Shown: piece after piece, positions 10,744 through 21,689 of the stretch
How the letters are laid out: every line of letters begins with the position of its first letter
Numbering within the stretch: the first letter of the stretch is position 1
Assembly (NCBI GenBank): GCA_014155875.1
Contig: JACEFZ010027948.1
Coordinates: 210,001 to 274,000, forward strand
Direction: 5' to 3'
DNA from: Cepaea nemoralis
Lineage: Eukaryota > Mollusca > Gastropoda > Stylommatophora > Helicidae
DNA length: 64,000 nucleotides
The notes under the pieces: model-generated
What the model was told of the DNA's origin: nothing
The model's database searches: none
What the model saw: the letters and a program-made list of their open reading frames with translations, nothing else
Program-made: the position numbers and the translations under genes

Positions 10744-10982
10744 CATCATCATCATCATCATCATTGAGTGTCCTACCAGCTGGTGTAGGCGTTTATGGCT
10801 CTCCACAGATCTCGATCTTTGATGTAATGATATTCCTCCATGCCACCATCTCAATCCATCCAGCATCATTTCTGTTGGTCTGCCTCTGCCTCTCTTCCCC
10901 TCGATCAAGTTGTCACGATGTTCTCCAATGCCTTTTTTTCTCATCACATGACTGCAGAAAGCTTATTTTTGTATATAATAAA
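10744..10982 (-). mobile_element. 5'-truncated RTE-like LINE 3' end with (CAT)n tail and target duplication
   Basis: On the minus strand it encodes MRKKGIGEHRDNL, GKRGRGRPTEM and the RWHGGIS motif of RTE 3' ends, and terminates in (ATG)7, seen as CATCATCAT from 10744. It is flanked by TACACAGGTT (10734-10743) and TATACAGGTT (10983-10992), a 10-bp target duplication with one mismatch. Confidence 0.82.
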
Positions 10983-10992
10983 TATACAGGTT

Positions 10993-11150
10993 AGAGCGGC
11001 TAAAAGGGTATAACAGAATCACCAGTGTGGAGTTCATGGATAGAACTGAACAAACGCCATAGAATCAAGAGAAGAGAAGATGCTGGCACTGTATAGAATA
11101 CACACTAAGAAAGCTTGACAGTATAGCTAGAAAGTCTATAACCCACCTAT
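10993..11150 (+). mobile_element. LINE fragment, continuation after the nested RTE copy
   Basis: Frames encode LNKRHRIKRRRCWHCIEYTL followed by RKLDSIARKS, like the W-WIGH-LRK motif downstream of RT in non-LTR elements. Confidence 0.6.
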
Positions 11151-11934
11151 TCTGTTGTGGATGAACATTCACTGTGTGGATTAGTCTGATCAGTCACATT
11201 CGCTGCTGACAGGCGTTACAGTTATTATGCCTTTTTCTTCTTCCCTTGTTTGCTTATGCATGATTACAGCATGGCATCCTGATTTCTGTGGTTCACCTGG
11301 CTGGTTACCTCTGCACCTTTCCTTTGCTGGAGTAGGCCGTGGTTTTACTCAAGTTTAGATATGTATGCATGTATACAGTGTCTGCACATGTATGTTTGTA
11401 CATACATATCAAGAGCAGTTTGGTTTTTTTTAAACGACGCTAGAGCCTCACCATCGCCACCCCTTCTCCTGTTTGTGAAAACAGTTCTGCCATGTGAAGG
11501 CCAGGAGTTGGATGTTTGTTGCCAGAAGTGATGAATGCGCAAGCCACTGGGATATATTGCAAGGTAGCGTGCTCACTTCAACTCTGCACCCATGGCTATA
11601 GCAGCAATTTGGAACCTATGCCTTGTTGTGAAGCACAATGTAACAAACTATCATCTGTCAAAATGGTAAGGTGCTAGCATCATAACCCACTGGGCCAACT
11701 AAAGAGAGGGAGACTTAAAATACATGGAGAAGAGAATTATAGAGAGATTGAATAATATAGGAAGACATTCAGGGAGCTGCAAGAGATAGTGAAGGAATAG
11801 GATGTCTTGGCGCTAGGTGGTTCAGGGTCAATGCTCCAGCAGGAATAAAGGGTAAAATAAGGCGGCATACTATCTTTGGCAAATCAATGCTGGTGCTGCA
11901 AATAGTTCTTCTTCTTCTTCTGCATTCATCCTGA
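11151..11934. other. No gene recognised
   Basis: A possible decayed tRNA-like SINE head lies near 11660-11710 (GGTGCTAGCATCATAACCCA). It is too weak to call. Confidence 0.35.
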
Positions 11935-12060
11935 GTTTTTTTTTTCCGGACGTGATTGCGTTGTGCCTGTTTACAGCAGAGCTGCATTCTTGTGCCGTTA
12001 GGCCGACACATTCGACTTCTGCGGGCATTTGTTGACTGGGTTAACCTTCCCGGGGCAAAT
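11935..12060 (+). repeat. Dispersed repeat R5, copy 1
   Basis: GTGATTGCGTTGTGCCTGTT, CAGAGCTGCATTCTTG and CGGGCATTTGTTGACTGGGT are shared in inverse orientation with 16298-16399. Confidence 0.7.
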
Positions 12061-12091
12061 AATTCTATTTGTTACAGTTATCTACAGATAG

Positions 12092-12310
12092 CCAGCTCTG
12101 TGGCGAAAGGATTACACATATCGTGTTTGAAACACAGCTGTGAGTGATTTGGAAGCAGACAGCCTTGCATTGGTATTACCATATAATCGTATGACTGCAG
12201 GTCATTCTGAAAGCAATGGCAAAGTACTGAACATAAACTTGCCCAAGAATCACAAACAGCCAAAAATGCCGAAGTTGACTGCTACGCCCTGTAAAGGATA
12301 TGCAACTAAC
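12092..12310 (+). mobile_element. SINE-B, full copy with 10-bp target duplication
   Basis: CTACAGATAG at 12082-12091 is repeated exactly at 12311-12320. The copy starts CCAGCTCTGTGGCGAAAGG, has a mutated B box (GTTTGAAAC) and ends GTAAAGGATATGCAACTAAC. Confidence 0.85.
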
Positions 12311-12506
12311 CTACAGATAGTTATAATGTTATCTAGGTGAACATCTTGTACCTTTTCTAATTTCTATGCTAAGTTTGCTAAGTTCATAACATTTATTTAT
12401 TATAATCTAATAATGTTTTTTGACAACACAGAATGAGTTAATCAAAAAATAAGCTGTTTTGCTCTGTAGACATTTTAATGTATCTATTTCATTTGTTTAA
12501 ATCCAG

Positions 12507-12727
12507 GCCAGAGTTCCATCACCTGTTGCCAAGCAAATACAGGCTCCACAATCAGATTGTTTACCCAGGCATGCCTACATTTGAAGGCATTTCTATTGCA
12601 AATGTATGCTGTTACACACCTGGCAATGGATAGCACAGCATGCCACTCCATGATCGTGGCTTTAGGGAAGTCTACATCAGGCAGATGATCAGGAAAACTT
12701 GTTTCAATAAAGTTTGTCCTGTAATGT
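12507..12727 (+). other. TMEM117: Probable 5' UTR portion of the TMEM117 first coding exon
   Basis: A pyrimidine-rich tract (TATCTATTTCATTTG) followed by AAATCCAG at 12499-12506 is a plausible acceptor, so the exon may begin at 12507 after an upstream non-coding exon. The 221 bases before the ATG contain several out-of-frame ATGs (for example 12571), which would weaken scanning to ATG 12728. This is inference from splice-like sequence only. Confidence 0.35.
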
Positions 12728-13370
12728 ATGACTATGAATCGTACACAAGGAAGAATGGAAGATGAAGCTAAAATTGTGTCTACTGTGTTAGGGGAAGACA
12801 GCATTGATGATAAAGAGAATGGATTGGAGAATGTGAAGGAAGCTGACAAATCAGACCTGTTCGAGTTTCAGGAGAATGCTGAGAATGAGAGAGATGTTGA
12901 AGCCCTGTCTAAAACAGGTGATAAGTATGACTTGAACAAAAATGCACCACAGGATGATGAAGATAGCAGGGCTGATTGCAGTGAAGATAACACCAGCAAA
13001 ACATTGACGCTCCTAAACAGTGCAGATGAAAAGAATGACAGTTTTGAAATTGCAACTAAGGATGATGTGGATGCTGGCAGTGTGTTTTCTTTGTTTATGG
13101 AGAAGGATTTTCGGTACTACTTTCAGCATCCATACTTTCGATTGTTTACAGCATACTTTGTGACGTTCTGCAATTTTCTCATTTATGCTGAGGATCCTGT
13201 TGCTCACAGCAGAAGTGAATGCAATATTCCTGTCATAGGAAATTGCTTCTCCTTTGTGTTTAAGAAATATTTTCCTAATGCCTGGAATTTGTTAAAGGTT
13301 TCATCTTGGGTGACTGGAACAATCGTTGGTCTGCTGATGGGGAAACTTGTGTTTCATACAATAATATTCA
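12728..13370 (+). CDS. TMEM117: TMEM117 coding exon 1 (N-terminal extension, TM1-TM2)
   Basis: This exon encodes residues 1-214 plus one base of codon 215 of a TMEM117 orthologue, a multi-pass plasma-membrane protein linked in vertebrates to ER-stress-associated mitochondrial cell death. Residues 124-135 (MEKDFRYYFQHP) match the start of vertebrate TMEM117. They are followed by TM1 (about 139-153), the AEDPVAHS and GNCFSF motifs, and TM2 (about 191-214). The exon ends at a consensus donor, GTAAGT at 13371. The open frame begins at ATG 12728, just after an in-frame TAA at 12722, and gives a 123-residue acidic, Asp/Glu/Asn/Ser-rich leader absent from the vertebrate protein. An in-frame ATG at 13097 is the family-like start. 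The family assignment is very secure; which start is used is open. Confidence 0.9.
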
Positions 13371-13954
13371 GTAAGTATTTGTGTTGTCTTTGTTTAGTAG
13401 TTTCTGTTATTGTTTCTGTATCATCATCATTACCCACTCTTCACTCTCTCTCTTCACTGGCTGTTGAAGGTGACATCGAGTGGAGAGCGTGTACTCTGTA
13501 GTTCCAGCGATGATTCTTATGAATTGTTTCCATATGAGTACTTATTATACTGCAGGAAATACACAATCACCCTAGTAGCACCTGCCTGCTAGGGAAGAGG
13601 TCTGGAACATCCGGAAGATGTCCATATGCCTGATGTTTGCCCCAAACACCAGATTCCCCACATTAACGACCAAGTAACTCATGGCCATCCCGTTCCTCAG
13701 CACCTTGAACTTGGGGGTTTGATATTTGAGTTTTAATTGAATTCAGTAATTCACTGTATAGTACATGTACGGTAAATTATTTATTTGTTTGTTTTAATGT
13801 GTTTTAACAGTGGGAAAATGTATTAATAATATTTTTCTTTTGACTTTCACCCTTCAATGGAGCATATGCCCTAAATCAACTCAGACCAAGCTGTCCTATC
13901 TTTTGCTATCTGTTAGAGCTCCGCTGTTCAGGCAACATTTCCAAATGAGAAAAG

Positions 13955-13987
<33 letters not shown>

Positions 13988-14183
13988 TGCTCTGCCAGCT
14001 GGCGAAGGGGTTTATGGCTCTCCACATATCTCGGTCTTTGGTGTTCTGGATCAACTCTGCTGATGATATTCCTCCATGCCACCATCTCAATCAATCCAGC
14101 ATAATTTCTCTTGACTGCCTCTCTTCCCCTCGATCTTTCCAGTTGTAACAATGTTCTCCAGTGTCTCTCTTCTCAAGAAAAGA
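13955..14183 (-). mobile_element. 5'-truncated RTE-like 3' end with (CAT)n tail
   Basis: The minus strand encodes MRRETLENIVTTGKIEGKRG and a GGMEEYHQ-like frame, and ends in (ATG)10, seen as CATCATCAT at 13957-13984. GAGAAAAG at 13947-13954 and 14184-14191 is a probable target duplication. It sits in intron 1 just after exon 1. Confidence 0.78.
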
Positions 14184-14191
14184 GAGAAAAG

Positions 14192-15966
14192 GTACACACA
14201 AAAATATATAGCATGTATAATTTTTCTATACTCACATGTAAATCTTTGAGGTGCTGTGAGGTTCATGCATTGTGCTGAGATTCTCCTTGTGTCATCAGGT
14301 GGAGGAGACTGGGGCATTTATGAACTTTAACAGGTTGATTCACTGTGCATCAACTGGTGAATCATTCTCCATCTTCTTTCATTACCCCAAGTCCTTGTTC
14401 TCTTATGATCCCTTTGTAATCCATGTTATCTGACCCTATCTTGGTTGCTTATTAAAATTTTGATATTGTCATTTCTTAGATTACCTACAGCACTTTGAAG
14501 TTTCACGATAAATTCCCACTTAACTGATTTATTCTTACAATTTGTTGGTGCATCAACTGGATCACATTCATGCTTACTTTCTCTTGTTTTGTCATTCTAG
14601 ATGTTGATATTATTCTAGAAATTACTGCTTTCCACTGTATTATTGCTTTCTCTGCTTCTTTACATAGGATTAGAACCACTCCTTCACTGTGAGAGGCATT
14701 TTTCTCAATATAGCCCGAGGACAGCACTGTTTCACCTGTGTTTATAAGCTTTTTGCCTGCTTCACTCATCGTATTTCACATAATTCCAAATTACAGATCT
14801 TATAATATTTCATGTCATCTACCATCTGTGCTGTCTTTCTCAATTCATACTGCCAACTTTGGAGATTCTCCTAGGCTAAAGGAGATAAATTAGTGATCCA
14901 GACTCCTTGCTACTTTCTCCACATCACATCATGCTTCTTCTAGAAGAGCTTCCTTTCATCTTGGTTGGCTGAGTTATTCTTGTTATCTTATCTTTAGACC
15001 TATTCAAGGTTGGTTGTATGTTACAGCTTAAGTTTCTACGAGATGAGGTAGCAGTCCTACGCCAACCCTTTGTTGCCTTCTGCCATATGCCTGTTAGGTT
15101 ACTGTGTTACAATTCATTGCTTCCCGTATAAGCCCTTGTAACACATGAATGATTATACAATAAATGAACAAATTTACAAATTATACACAAATGAACAATA
15201 ATAATTATATTATAAAGTATATGCTATAGAAGGGTTTAACAATTTCTAAGCTGTGCACACTAAATAACATTGAAAGTCAACTAAATTAATATTGCAAACC
15301 ATAGGAGAACAATGTTGGACTTGCCAGTTATGTCGGTGAATGCTTGGCGGTTACAGTAACCAGTCGAGCTTGTCAAGACTAAGTTATTGCAATATATGGG
15401 TCAGACTTTGGGTCTACTATACTTGAACTGTCTTACTGTCTCCAAACTTTGTTTGCTTATTATGTAGTTGTTATAGATTTATCATCTGTTATTTGTTCCC
15501 AACTCAGTGTGTTTTTGCTGCGTTTATTTCAATACCAGTATGTCTGTATGTTGTATCAAGCCTTATTGTTATGTCTTGGGTATCTCCGGTCAGAACATAC
15601 ATCTTGTGCATCTCCATACAGAAATATGACTTGCATAGCACAAATTTGTGATAATTCATTCCCCAGTTGTTATTGCTCCATTGAAACCACTCAAAGCTGC
15701 TATGATGATTCTAAGAAAATATTGAGCAGGCTAGAGAAATACCATACACAGGAAATCCAAGTCTCTTGAGCAATGATATGCTAACTCATGTAGCAGTGAG
15801 CTTAAGACTGCTTAAAGCCAGAATCAAAGCTGGAAACCAGAATCAAAACACTGCAGGAAGAGCATACTAGAGGACAGCACAACATGCACTCAATGAGAAC
15901 ATTTAGCGTACACACCTTTTGATTTCATGAAAAGAAAACTTAGATGTGGTCATTTGCCCGTATGTG
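14192..15966. other. Intron 1 sequence without recognised features
   Basis: AT-rich sequence. Short open frames here lack homology-like motifs. Confidence 0.45.
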
Positions 15967-16805
15967 ACAGGGACTCATGAGAGAAGAATAGAATGGTATT
16001 ATTGTAACTTACCATGGGTGTCATAAGGGAAGAATAGAATGGTATTACCATAACTTACCACGGGTGTCATAAGGGAAGAATAGAATGGTATTACTGTAAC
16101 TTACCATGGGTGTCATAAGGGAAGAATAGAATGGTATTACTGTAACTTACCATGGGTGTCATAAGGGAAGAATAGAAAGGTATTACTGTAACTTACCATG
16201 GGTGTCATAAGGGAAGAATAGAAAGGTATTACTGTAACTTACCATGGGTGTCATAAGGGAAGAATAGAATGGTATTACTGTTAACTCCCAGTAAGGTTAA
16301 CCCGGTCAACAAATGCCCGCAGAAGTCAGATGTGTCAGCCTAAGGGCGCAAAAATGCAGCTCTGCTGTAAGCAGGCACAACACAATCACATCTGAAAAAT
16401 CTCTCCAGATAAATGCAAAAGAATCACTGTAACTTACCGTATATGTCATAAGGGAAGATTAGAATGGTATTACTGTAACTTACCATGGATGTCATAAGAG
16501 AAGAATATAATGTTTTTACTAAAGGGAAGAATAGAATGGTATTACTGTAACTGACCATGGATGTCATAATAAAAGAATAGAATGGTATTACTTTAACTTA
16601 CCTTGGATTTCATAAGGGAAGAATAGAATGGTATTACTGTAACTTACCATGGATGTCATAAGGGAAGAATAGAATGGTATTACTGTAACTGACCATGGAT
16701 GTCATAAGGGAAGAATAGCATGGTATTACTATAACTTAACATGAATGTCATAAGGGATGAATAGAATGGTATTACTGTAACTTAACATACTTGTCCTAAG
16801 AGAGG
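15967..16805. repeat. 46-bp minisatellite, about 15 units, interrupted by R5
   Basis: The unit is about 46 bp: AAGGGAAGAATAGAATGGTA, then TTACTGTAACTTACCATGGG, then TGTCAT. Left-hand units are nearly identical; units after 16430 are more diverged and some are truncated (16500-16530). The minus strand of every good unit contains CATGGTAAGT, a splice-donor-like string. An insertion at about 16286-16424 splits the array. Confidence 0.92.
16286..16424 (-). mobile_element. R5 copy inserted in the 46-bp minisatellite
   Basis: It is the reverse complement of 11935-12060 (AACCCGGTCAACAAATGCCC, AATGCAGCTCTGCTGTAAGC). ACTGT-AACT strings on both sides suggest a target duplication. R5 is therefore mobile and younger than the array. 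Confidence 0.65.
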
Positions 16806-17269
16806 ACTTTAGCAATTGGCTTGGTATTGGCTACTTTATCATGTTGATAACTTCAGCTGCAAACTCCACTCAGACATGCACAAGAACACAACTGGCATGG
16901 CATGAGTTGGTTGATGGCCTATGCTCCATGGGAAAAAGAAAGACAAAAGAAGAGGAAGAAAAAGAAATCATTTGCTGCAAGTTGTATGCTGTCTCATGTA
17001 TTAGTGAATAACAGATCCTATGGGAGTCATTTGTTTTATTGGAGTAGACATTTATGCTTATCTTAGGCAGCACTTCAGTCTTTATTTTAGAATTTACAGT
17101 CATAATCAGGACAAGTTTAATTCAAAATGTGGATTAGCATAATTGCTTATGAAAGCTTTGCATATATTTGTTTGCATCATAAGCTTTTCCATATGTTCAT
17201 TAGGACAGTTTATGACATTAGTTACTATGCTGTGGGTATTGAATATGTTGACACTGAAATACCTCAAAT
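16806..17269. other. Intron 1, nothing recognised
   Basis: AT-rich, without repeats shared elsewhere in the window. Confidence 0.4.
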
Positions 17270-17585
17270 CGGAGGTCAGCATGGCCGAATGGATAAGATC
17301 ACGTGTTCTTAAACATCCGTGTGCTGATACCAGGGTAATGGGTTCAACCCTTACACCGGACAGTTGGACTAAAATGTTGACCTCTCGTCCTTGACTTGGG
17401 GACGTAAATTACAAGTATCTCTGAAGTCGGAGTGGGTTCGCCTGATGGCGAGGGATACTGTTAATAGGAAAAGCTAATCCACATGCAAAATTCAAGTCAA
17501 GCCAGCATTACTGGAAGTAGTGTGTATGGACTACGCTTGAGTTCAAAACCAGTGAGGCCCCCCCCCCCCCCCCCCCCCCCCCCCC
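17270..17585 (+). mobile_element. SINE-A, full-length copy ending in a 28-base C tract
   Basis: A box TGGCCGAATGG (17282-17292) and B box GGTTCAACCC (17341-17350) are well kept and resemble a Leu/Ser-type tRNA head. The body has TTGACTTGGGGACGTAAATT, GTGGGTTCGCCTGATGGCG and AAGCTAATCCACATGCAA. The end is GAGGC followed by 28 Cs (17558-17585) instead of an A tail. Confidence 0.88.
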
Positions 17586-17829
17586 AGAAAATACATACAT
17601 AAAATCCTGGAGGAAACTTGACTTGGCCTTATACCAGGCAGTCAGGATGAGCTGTGCTGACTAATGACCAAGTTACATCTTAACAGGCATTGTCCTAATT
17701 ACTGCTTTGTTGTCATGAACAATGTTGTGCAATAAGTCCTTGTCCTTGAAACTTAGATAAAGAGTTCTTGTATGTTTCATAGAACTAATTTTAACATTAC
17801 GGTTCTGCATCCTGGACTTAATCTAAGTA

Positions 17830-18225
17830 AACAAGGCAAAAAAGTACCCAGAAGCCTTGGAGATATGGTTTTATAGAAGAATACTGAAAATTAATTGGAC
17901 AGCTAAAATGAGCAATCTGGACATTTTGGGGAAAGCTAAGTCACAAAGACAAATTATCACAAACATCAGAAAGGAGCAGTCATATTTATTTGGTGACATT
18001 ATGAGAAAACAAAAACTGGAACATGTTATGACAACCAGAAAGATTTGTGGAAAGAGAAATAGAGGAAGACAGCGTGAGAACATTCTTGACAGTCTTGTGT
18101 CATGACACAAAACGGAGTCAACACATGAATTGAGCCATGCTGTCGGAGATCGCAATTTGTGGAGAAGCATGATTGCCCACGCCCGCCGGCAAGGCACTAA
18201 ATGATGGTGATGATGATGTCATTAA
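17830..18225 (+). mobile_element. RTE-like LINE 3' fragment
   Basis: The open stretch from 17857 encodes MEIWFYRRILKINWTAKMSN, EQSYLFGDIMRKQKLEHV, then TTRKICGKRNRGR, the post-RT region of RTE elements. Later frames give HARRQGT near the 3' end, followed by a GATGGTGATGATGATG tail. A stop after SLVS and lost frame show decay. Confidence 0.82.
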
Positions 18226-18870
18226 TGCTTAAACCTTCCCTCTCAGTAGTGGGTCAGAGTTTACTGATAGCAAAGTACATAAAACCTGTGGAGCAGATTT
18301 AAGTAACCCTCTGCCTGGTCACAGCCAAACTGTATGTGCTACACTGGTTAATTACTTGGTCACATTGTCCTCATCATTCCCAACAGAGTCACACCAGAAC
18401 CCTGTCACAGGCATTAGAAGAAGTCCACTCCAACTATGGGTCAAATAGTAACATAAATCTAGTCAAAACACTGCATATTCACCATCAGTATTCAGTTTTG
18501 CCTCAGAGTCTGCACAGCTGGAGCAGTTCTCTGGTTTTGTGCTGGACTAGTTCTCTGGTGTTGGAACAAAACTAGAAACAGCACCCCAAAATTATACCAA
18601 GAAAAGAACAACCAAAATCAACATACATTGGCTTGGATGTCACCTCACAGAAGGTGCAGACCTTGTAGTGTGTCCTCTGGTTACCTATGTTAAAAGTCTG
18701 CTACTGGAGGTACAATTAACATTCAAGTTAAGATCTGTGAACTGAGAATAAAAAACAAATTGTTGGAAGTAAGTATATGTCTACATAATCATAACATCTA
18801 TAGATACATAGTTTCTACACTGCACTAATACAGTGAACTCTTAACTGCCACGGACCACCCAATACCAAAC
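18226..18870. other. Intron 1, nothing recognised
   Basis: A short internal duplication (CAGTTCTCTGGT..., 18515-18560) is the only visible structure. Confidence 0.4.
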
Positions 18871-18872
18871 TA

Positions 18873-19547
18873 CGAGAGGGCTTCAAATTAAAACCTTAAA
18901 GGTGTGATAGAAATTACAATTACCATGCCATTGTTTTGTAACCAGTTAATATTTTTGTTAAGGATGTCAAGAGTGTTCAGCAATGACATTATGGTGCAGA
19001 AGAATATGGTGACGTCATAAGGACAGTTTAAAAATGGCCTGTCCCACTTTTGACATACACCAAAGAGGAGTGGCATTTCGTTATCCGTGTTTTGTTCAGT
19101 GAAGGCATGAAACCTATAGAAATTCATCGGTGAATGAAGGTCCAGTATGGTGACGCATGCCTGTCAGTCCAGCAAGTGTATGAGTGGAGTAGAAATTTTC
19201 ATAATGGCATGACTTCTGTGACAAACTGTTCACTGCCGGGTCAGGCACACTGAGTAGTGACCCCAAAGTCCATTTTTCTGCAGGAATCCAAGTAATCGGT
19301 GCTGTAGGACTTGCCTTGAACGCAAGTGTACTGTTTCAGAATATATTCACACTGGAGAAAACAAGGCAAAGCCGAAAGAGGGATCGTGCTGCATGGGCAA
19401 CACATGTTCTCTGAATCAAAGCTCAGGCATTGTGCGATAGAACTTTACTTCCAGTCCACATACTTTCTTCTGTAAAGGCGGCAAGGTGTCAATTACTATT
19501 CACACACACAAACACAACATTTAAAGTTTTCATTTCAAGCCCCCTCG
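18873..19547 (+). mobile_element. Mariner-family element, internally deleted (family 1)
   Basis: Inverted termini are CGAGAGGGCTTCAAATTAAA on the left and its imperfect complement ending AAGCCCCCTCG on the right. They are flanked by TA duplications (18871-18872, 19548-19549). Plus-strand frames from about 19059 encode the N-terminal helix-turn-helix of mariner transposases: TKEEWHFVIRVLFSEGMKPI, then EIHR, VQYGDACLS and VYEWSRNFHNG. The DD34D catalytic half is missing; 675 bp versus about 1.3 kb for a full element. A stop after EIHR inactivates it. Confidence 0.88.
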
Positions 19548-19910
19548 TACACAATGAACAGCTGCAAATGTGATAAGTGCAGAGGTATTGCGGCACACCT
19601 GAGAAATTATATTCACAAGGGAGTCTAGAGTATAACAAACATCAAAACGTTTCCAAAAGACACTGCACAACACACAATATAGAGACAAAAGAAAAACTAT
19701 AACAGACTTGCCAATTCCACAGCTTGTCACAATGGCGAAAAGAGTGAGAACTCATGACCTTGGCGATGGGAAGAAAACACTGACATATGGTTACAGTTTC
19801 ATATTGCTGGTCTTGCTGAAGCCATGCTTAGTGAACTTGCAAACTCCTTGGCTTTACGGAAGGGAACTAACTGAAGTATTTATATATTTGGCATTTTACA
19901 AAAAAAGTTA

Positions 19911-20110
19911 GTTGCACGTCGAAGTGCCAGTTTTTGACTGTGATTTACTAGGCAGTTTTTTACATCCAGTAGTTTGCCAGTTTTTTCTGGACGACCGACG
20001 CTCATTCCATCGAAATCAGCGCATGGCTGTCTGCTTCCAGGTCGTCTGCGGCTGGTTTAGAACCCTCGACTCGATTTGTGGGGGGGGGGGGGGATTGTGA
20101 AACGCGTTCG
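19911..20110 (-). mobile_element. SINE-B, diverged minus-strand copy
   Basis: AGTTGCACGTC, CCAGTAGTTTGCCAG, GACCGACGCTCATTCCAT and GTCTGCTTCCAGGTCG match the family in order. The 5' part is replaced by 14 Gs (20080-20093). Confidence 0.7.
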
Positions 20111-20186
20111 CTGCTCCTAAGCCACAGCCCTATATAGAATTATATGATATAATCAGTAAAATCCTGCACACATTCCTACCCGAATT

Positions 20187-20188
<2 letters not shown>

Positions 20189-20221
<33 letters not shown>
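20189..20221. repeat. (CA)n microsatellite
   Basis: About 15 CA units followed by poly-A. Confidence 0.95.
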
Positions 20222-20232
<11 letters not shown>

Positions 20233-20419
20233 GTAAATAGGACTAATTCCCATGCTATTTAAAAAAAAAAAAACTTGAGGATCTGTCTAATCTGTGGTGT
20301 TGGGATATGTAATACTATTGCTGGTGTCTGCCAGTGGGATTTGCATTGAGATTTGAATAAAAGGATGTCCACAACTCTTTGCTTTGTACATGCGGCGGTT
20401 TTGTTATTTCACCTCTCCA

Positions 20420-20444
20420 CCCCCCCCCCCCCCCCCCCCCCCCC
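20420..20444. repeat. 25-base C tract
   Basis: Uninterrupted C run followed by TCCCCTCACGG. Confidence 0.95.
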
Positions 20445-20634
20445 TCCCCTCACGGTAAATAATCTTGGGGATTTTGAACCTGTATTCCTTGGTGCAAGAA
20501 CCCAGTAACCCAGATCTGCAGTCACGTATTGAGTCAGTTGGTGTTATTTCCAGTACAATTGATAGATTAAAATGTCAGCAGACGTGACGCAATGGCGTTC
20601 ATTGACTGTTTTGTGCATCGCGCACATAAATCTT

Positions 20635-21326
20635 CGAGGGGAAGTCAATAATAAGTCACTAATGGCTGTAGAAAAATAACTAAATATGATGACAACTTGA
20701 AACAAGTTTATTTTTATACATACATTGTCCCTTTATTTTTTAACATAATTTCCACCAACATTGATGCACTCATCCCATCGTTTTATCAGTATTCCCAAAC
20801 CGGCTGCATAGAACTGTGTGCTCTGTTTTCTAAACCACGTTTTCATTTCACATTCAACTTTAGCGGGTTTTCAGTGGACCAAAGGGGGATGTTCTAGAAC
20901 GTGCCACCTTATTTGATTAATTTTCTCCTGAGTTAATCGAGCCGTATGTGGTCTGGCATTGTCATGAAGAAGCAACAATTTTAGAGCGTCCTTGAGAAAA
21001 TTTTTTCTACCCAGCTATGCACCGCTTTATGGGACAAACATTTGTCAGCATAAACAGGAAGCATTTCCTTATGAATGTCCTTTGCAGGCAGTCCTTTCGC
21101 CCACAAAAAACGCACAACAGCACGTTGCTCTTTGGTTGTACACTCCATAAGTACAGTCGCAATTTTGTGTATGCGCTGCGCATGTGTATAAGAAACCTAG
21201 CGCCACCTGGCGAACGGGAATATAAAGTTCAATGTTGCTGTCACCTAATGACACCTGTAGAAAACACCAACTACATTTACATGCCATCCCACAGAACTGT
21301 GTGACTTACTAATTGACTCGCCCTCG
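20635..21326 (-). mobile_element. Mariner-family element, internally deleted (family 2, copy 1)
   Basis: Ends are CGAGGGGAAGTCAATAATAA and ...TTGACTCGCCCTCG, matching the element at 40247. The minus strand encodes HTH pieces (TTKEQRAVVRFLWAKGLPAK, DIHKEMLPVYADKCLS) fused directly to the C-terminal catalytic end (HDNARPHTARLTQEKIN, KPAKVECEMKTWFRKQS). The centre, including the first catalytic Asp, is deleted. The flanks do not show a clean TA duplication. Confidence 0.85.
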
Positions 21327-21365
21327 TCGCTTGGTATTCTCAGTTAGTCACACATAAGTTTATAT

Positions 21366-21505
21366 CCATCCATCCATCCATCTGTCTGTCTGTCTAGTAA
21401 GACGGGCCTGCGTGCCCAATTTGTAACCCTTCTAAAATAAAGATCAGTCTGTCTGTCTGTCTGTCCGTCCGTCCATCCATCCATCCATCCACCCACCCAT
21501 CTACC

Positions 21506-21572
<67 letters not shown>

Positions 21573-21590
21573 GTCTATCAGGTAGCGGGT
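21366..21590. repeat. Mixed tetranucleotide array (CCAT, CTGT, CCGT, CTAT)
   Basis: Runs of CCAT, CTGT and (CTAT)n with a 50-bp spacer at 21397-21447. The same motif set, in reverse complement, makes up the 37-38 kb array. Confidence 0.93.
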
Positions 21591-21689
21591 CTTTCTCTCT
21601 CGTAGCGAGTGCTGAGTTCGGGTATGAAACTCTCGTCCATCCCCCGCTTACGCCATTGTCAGCGTAACCTTACAGCCTAAAACCAACCT

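Noticed and set aside
14503..14769. Minus-strand open frame of 88 residues
   Set aside because: No motif or homologous copy; length is expected by chance.
17270..17360. Functional Leu/Ser tRNA gene
   Set aside because: A and B boxes are present but no cloverleaf closes, and the same head plus body recurs as SINE-A.
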